A stretch of 64,000 nt of DNA, from assembly GCA_017470985.1 (NCBI GenBank), contig JAFUXA010000008.1, positions 1 through 64,000 of the forward strand, written 5' to 3'. Origin of the DNA: Lachnospiraceae bacterium (GTDB taxonomy: Bacteria; Bacillota; Clostridia; Lachnospirales; Lachnospiraceae). Position numbers and translations under genes: made by a program. The stretch's first letter is position 1. Every line of letters begins with the position of its first letter. The notes beneath the pieces were generated by a model. That model made no database searches, was not told where the DNA came from, and worked only from the letters and a program-made list of their open reading frames with translations. This document shows positions 61,337-64,000 of the stretch, piece by piece.

Positions 61337-63571
61337 TTAGAAACCACTCATTGGATCAAAATCAAACCATGTGGCTGTATCTGCATATTCCCTGGAATCC
61401 AGCAGATATTTCTCCACCTCATCCTTATAACATATAAGCTTCTCGTAGTCTCTCTCCTTGATATATATAACCTTGCGGTATATATCATTTAACCGGGCAA
61501 TGCCAGCATCACTTGGGCCCATACATCTTATTCTGTCAAATGTTTTATTAAGCAGGGCTACGATAGCCTCTGCGCGTCCCCTGGCATGAGACTCATTTTC
61601 TGATGTAACTAAAATCAGAAGCATATGCGCTGCCGGTGGATAATCCATCAGCTTCCTGTAAGCAATCTCCTGATTGTAGAAACTCTCATAATCCTGATTA
61701 GCTGCAGCAACTACACTATAATTGTCTGGTTGGTAAGTCTGTATAATAACATTTCCCGGCTTATGCCCTCTCCCGGCCCTGCCTGCCGCCTGGGTTATAA
61801 GCTGAAATGTTCTCTCAGCACAGTGGAAGTCAGATGCATTCAAAGACATATCTGCCGCCAGAATTCCCACCAGAGTAACTTCCGGAAAATCATGTCCCTT
61901 TACAATCATCTGGGTTCCAATCAATATATCAGCCTCATGATTGGCAAAGGATTTCAATATATCCTCATGTCCATGTTTTCCTCTGGTAGTATCCATATCC
62001 ATACGCATAACTCTGGCAGATGGATATTGAGCCTTCACAATCTCCTCCACCTTCTGGGTTCCCGCCTTGAAGCCACCGATATATTTAGAGCCACACTCCG
62101 GACACACCTTAGGATTTGCTGTCTCATATCCACAATAGTGACATTTCAACTTATTGCCTCCGTGGAGACTTAATGATACATCACAATGAGGACATTTTAT
62201 CACATGGCCACAGGCCCTACAAGAAATGAAGCCCATAAGCCCGCGTCTGTTGAGAAAGAGCATAACCTGTTCCTTCTTATTGAGACGATCCTCAATAGCC
62301 AGCTGTAACTTGCGACTCAAAATGGAACGATTACCTGACATAAGTTCATCTCTCAAATCCACAATGTCACACTGAGGCATTGGTCTGTCCATAACTCTGT
62401 TTTCTAATTTCAATAATTTATACTCGCCTGTCTGAGCTCTCATGAAACTCTCTACAGAAGGAGTAGCAGAGCCTAAAACTACTGTGGCATTATTCATAGC
62501 TGCTCTTGCAATGGCTGTCTCCCTGGCATGATATCTGGGAGCCACCTCACTCTTATAAGAACTCTCATGCTCCTCGTCGATTATTATAATACCTAAATTT
62601 GTAAAAGGTGTGAAAAGGGCACTTCGAGGCCCTACCATTATAGATACATCCCCTGACTTCGCTCTCTCAAACTGATCAAATCTCTCTGCAAGTGTCATTC
62701 TGGAATTAATAATGGATACCTGGTCTCCAAACCTTTTATGAAATCTGTTTACAGTCTGATAAGTCAGAGCAATTTCTGGAATGAGCACAATGGCGCTCTT
62801 ACCTCTATTTAAAGTCTCCTCCAGAAGCTTCATATATACTTCTGTCTTACCGCTACCTGTAACTCCATACAATAGATAAGTATTATTGGTATTGCCTGAA
62901 TTCCAATCATTTATCACCCTATCACAGGCATTTGCCTGATCTGAGTTTAATATCACATCCCCTTCATTAGTATGGGACACTCTAATTGGATTTCTATATG
63001 TTCTCTCGCTGGAAATTTCTATCCAGCCCTTATCTGCGAAATCACGAATTATACTGCTGGATATTCCCATATCTCCTACAATATAATCCCAAGGTATTTC
63101 TTTTGCATCCATGAGAGCCTTCAATAATCGTTCTTTATATATACTATGTCTGGCTCTTGAAAGCATCTCATTATATTCAATCTGTGCCATTTCGTCATCA
63201 AGCTTAAGTACTACTGTCTTCTTCTCCTTGATGCTCTGCTTCTTCTTAATGGGAATAACAGTCTTTAGCGCCTGATTCATGGTGGAACCATAATTGCGTT
63301 TCATCCAGGCAGCCAATTCTATCAATTGAGATTCAATGGCAATACTATCCTTGGCAATACCTGATATAGGCTTAATCTTGTCTACATCAAGCTTCGGTTC
63401 CTCACTGATATCCACCACGAATCCCTTGATCTGTCTGCCGCCTTTTCCAAAGGGAATAATAACCTGAGAACCAGGGTGCACCTTGTCCATCAGATTCTCA
63501 GGTATTAAATATTGAAAAGTCTTATCCAGTTTTTCTAACGATATGTCAATTACAATATCCGCAAATTTCAT
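61337..63571 (-). CDS. priA: Primosomal protein N', helicase PriA
   Basis: Restarts stalled replication forks. The 744-residue protein has an N-terminal DNA-binding domain (FADIVIDISLEKLDKTFQYL), Walker A in LLYGVTGSGKTEVY, IIIDEEHESSYK (DEEH box), then the zinc site of eight cysteines (CRACGHVIKCPHC, CHYCG, CPECG) and the helicase motif VI region LITQAAGRAGRG. The start is directly next to the murE stop. Confidence 0.96.
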   Translation of the reverse strand: MKFADIVIDISLEKLDKTFQYLIPENLMDKVHPGSQVIIPFGKGGRQIKGFVVDISEEPKLDVDKIKPISGIAKDSIAIESQLIELAAWMKRNYGSTMNQALKTVIPIKKKQSIKEKKTVVLKLDDEMAQIEYNEMLSRARHSIYKERLLKALMDAKEIPWDYIVGDMGISSSIIRDFADKGWIEISSERTYRNPIRVSHTNEGDVILNSDQANACDRVINDWNSGNTNNTYLLYGVTGSGKTEVYMKLLEETLNRGKSAIVLIPEIALTYQTVNRFHKRFGDQVSIINSRMTLAERFDQFERAKSGDVSIMVGPRSALFTPFTNLGIIIIDEEHESSYKSEVAPRYHARETAIARAAMNNATVVLGSATPSVESFMRAQTGEYKLLKLENRVMDRPMPQCDIVDLRDELMSGNRSILSRKLQLAIEDRLNKKEQVMLFLNRRGLMGFISCRACGHVIKCPHCDVSLSLHGGNKLKCHYCGYETANPKVCPECGSKYIGGFKAGTQKVEEIVKAQYPSARVMRMDMDTTRGKHGHEDILKSFANHEADILIGTQMIVKGHDFPEVTLVGILAADMSLNASDFHCAERTFQLITQAAGRAGRGHKPGNVIIQTYQPDNYSVVAAANQDYESFYNQEIAYRKLMDYPPAAHMLLILVTSENESHARGRAEAIVALLNKTFDRIRCMGPSDAGIARLNDIYRKVIYIKERDYEKLICYKDEVEKYLLDSREYADTATWFDFDPMSGF

Positions 63572-64000
63572 TTACGCTTCCCAGCCCTCGGCTTTTAATT
63601 CCTCAACAACCTCAGCTACCAAGACTCTCTCATCCATAGGATACTTCTTGCCCTTGATTTCCTGGTAGTCCTCATGACCTTTTCCAGCAAGTACGATAAT
63701 ATCCTTTTCCATAGCATGCTTGATAGCATATTTGATAGCTTCTCTTCTGTCTACAATTTCTACATACTCACCTGTAGTCTTGGCAATTCCAGTCTTGATG
63801 TCATCAATAATAGCCTGTGGCTCCTCAAATCTAGGATTGTCAGATGTAATAATTGTAAGGTCAGCAAATCTACCTGACACCTCACCCATCTCATATCTTC
63901 TAAGCTTAGATCTGTTACCACCACAGCCAAAGAGACAGATAAGTCTGCCCGGTCTGTAATCCTTCATTGTAGTAAGGAGGCTCTCCAGACTCATGGCATT
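63572..64000 (-). CDS. murE: UDP-MurNAc-tripeptide ligase MurE, C-terminal part (cut by window edge)
   Basis: Adds the third amino acid to the peptidoglycan stem peptide. Only the last ~142 residues are in the window and the frame is open to position 64000. Visible: AMSLESLLTTMKDY, LICLFGCGGNRSKLRR, TIITSDNPRFEEP and VLAGKGHEDYQ. The DNPR motif is the meso-diaminopimelate type, so the wall should contain DAP rather than lysine. Confidence 0.94.
   Translation of the reverse strand, partial: NAMSLESLLTTMKDYRPGRLICLFGCGGNRSKLRRYEMGEVSGRFADLTIITSDNPRFEEPQAIIDDIKTGIAKTTGEYVEIVDRREAIKYAIKHAMEKDIIVLAGKGHEDYQEIKGKKYPMDERVLVAEVVEELKAEGWEA

Noticed and set aside
1-64000. tRNA, rRNA or prophage genes
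   Set aside because: No cloverleaf-like sequence with a conserved T-loop, no rRNA segments and no phage structural or integrase genes were recognised in either strand.

Overview
The window is AT-rich and looks like a chromosomal segment of an anaerobic Gram-positive bacterium of the Lachnospiraceae type (Butyrivibrio/Roseburia-like). The main signs are the murE-priA-def-fmt-rsmB-rlmN-stp-prkC-rsgA-rpe-thiN gene order, a GlgC/GlgD pair, a type 2 GalT, a LoaP-type NusG paralogue, a SPKT-type sortase substrate and a DUF5692-like membrane protein. The genus is an inference from gene content. No rRNA, tRNA or CRISPR array was seen. Nearly all genes lie on the minus strand, so transcription runs from high to low coordinates.

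Layout. 1-3948: housekeeping and purine salvage (alaS 5' part, a small membrane protein, a metallo-hydrolase, an MTA/SAH deaminase-type amidohydrolase, purine nucleoside phosphorylase) with one copy of a long palindromic repeat. 4025-6830: an accessory patch. It holds a small HTH protein, a type III toxin-antitoxin locus (ToxI tandem RNA repeats, terminator, frameshifted toxN), an AAA+ ATPase gene with phased 10-bp repeats upstream and near-identical terminator hairpins on both sides, and an IS3-family remnant. 6749-24103: a long exopolysaccharide (EPS) operon. It ends in decayed rhamnose genes (rfbA, rfbB) and carries Wzx, Wzy, three glycosyltransferases, a pyruvyl transferase with an FrhB-like Fe-S protein, a TupA-like ATP-grasp, an ATP-grasp-HAD fusion, a PLP enzyme, a FemAB-like transferase, the initiating phosphoglycosyl transferase, a sugar aminotransferase and UDP-glucose dehydrogenase. 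24104-24469: a structured leader with promoter, hairpins and an intrinsic terminator. 24470-33475: the EPS core and surface operon (cpsB-like phosphatase, PglF-like dehydratase, Wzd/Wze kinase pair, class B sortase and its likely substrate, LCP ligase, GH3-like pseudoenzyme, loaP), with a divergent XRE regulator.

34130-38947: a DUF5692-like membrane protein, a GGDEF protein, a diacylglycerol-kinase-like protein and a CLC-F-like channel. 39146-47865: galactoside use (GH36 alpha-galactosidase, GPH symporter, a GT-B-like unknown, a TetR regulator and galT). On the opposite strand in the middle of it sit two paralogous 38-39 residue proteins under a strong promoter and a repeat-rich upstream region. 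47983-51093: an HD hydrolase and glgC-glgD. 51192-64000: the conserved housekeeping run, interrupted between prkC and rsgA by a Fic/VbhA-type toxin-antitoxin pair with its own promoter, and by a second copy of the palindromic repeat between rsgA and rpe.

How it fits together. LoaP, encoded at the end of the first EPS operon, probably lets RNA polymerase read through the terminator in the leader at 24155-24216 and then along the ~17 kb glycan operon. The best candidates for undescribed biology are the paired mini-proteins at 45761-46089, the palindromic repeat family at 2961-3104 and 52586-52721, the ATPase cassette with phased repeats, and the aminoacyl-type sugar decoration module at 17069-22368.
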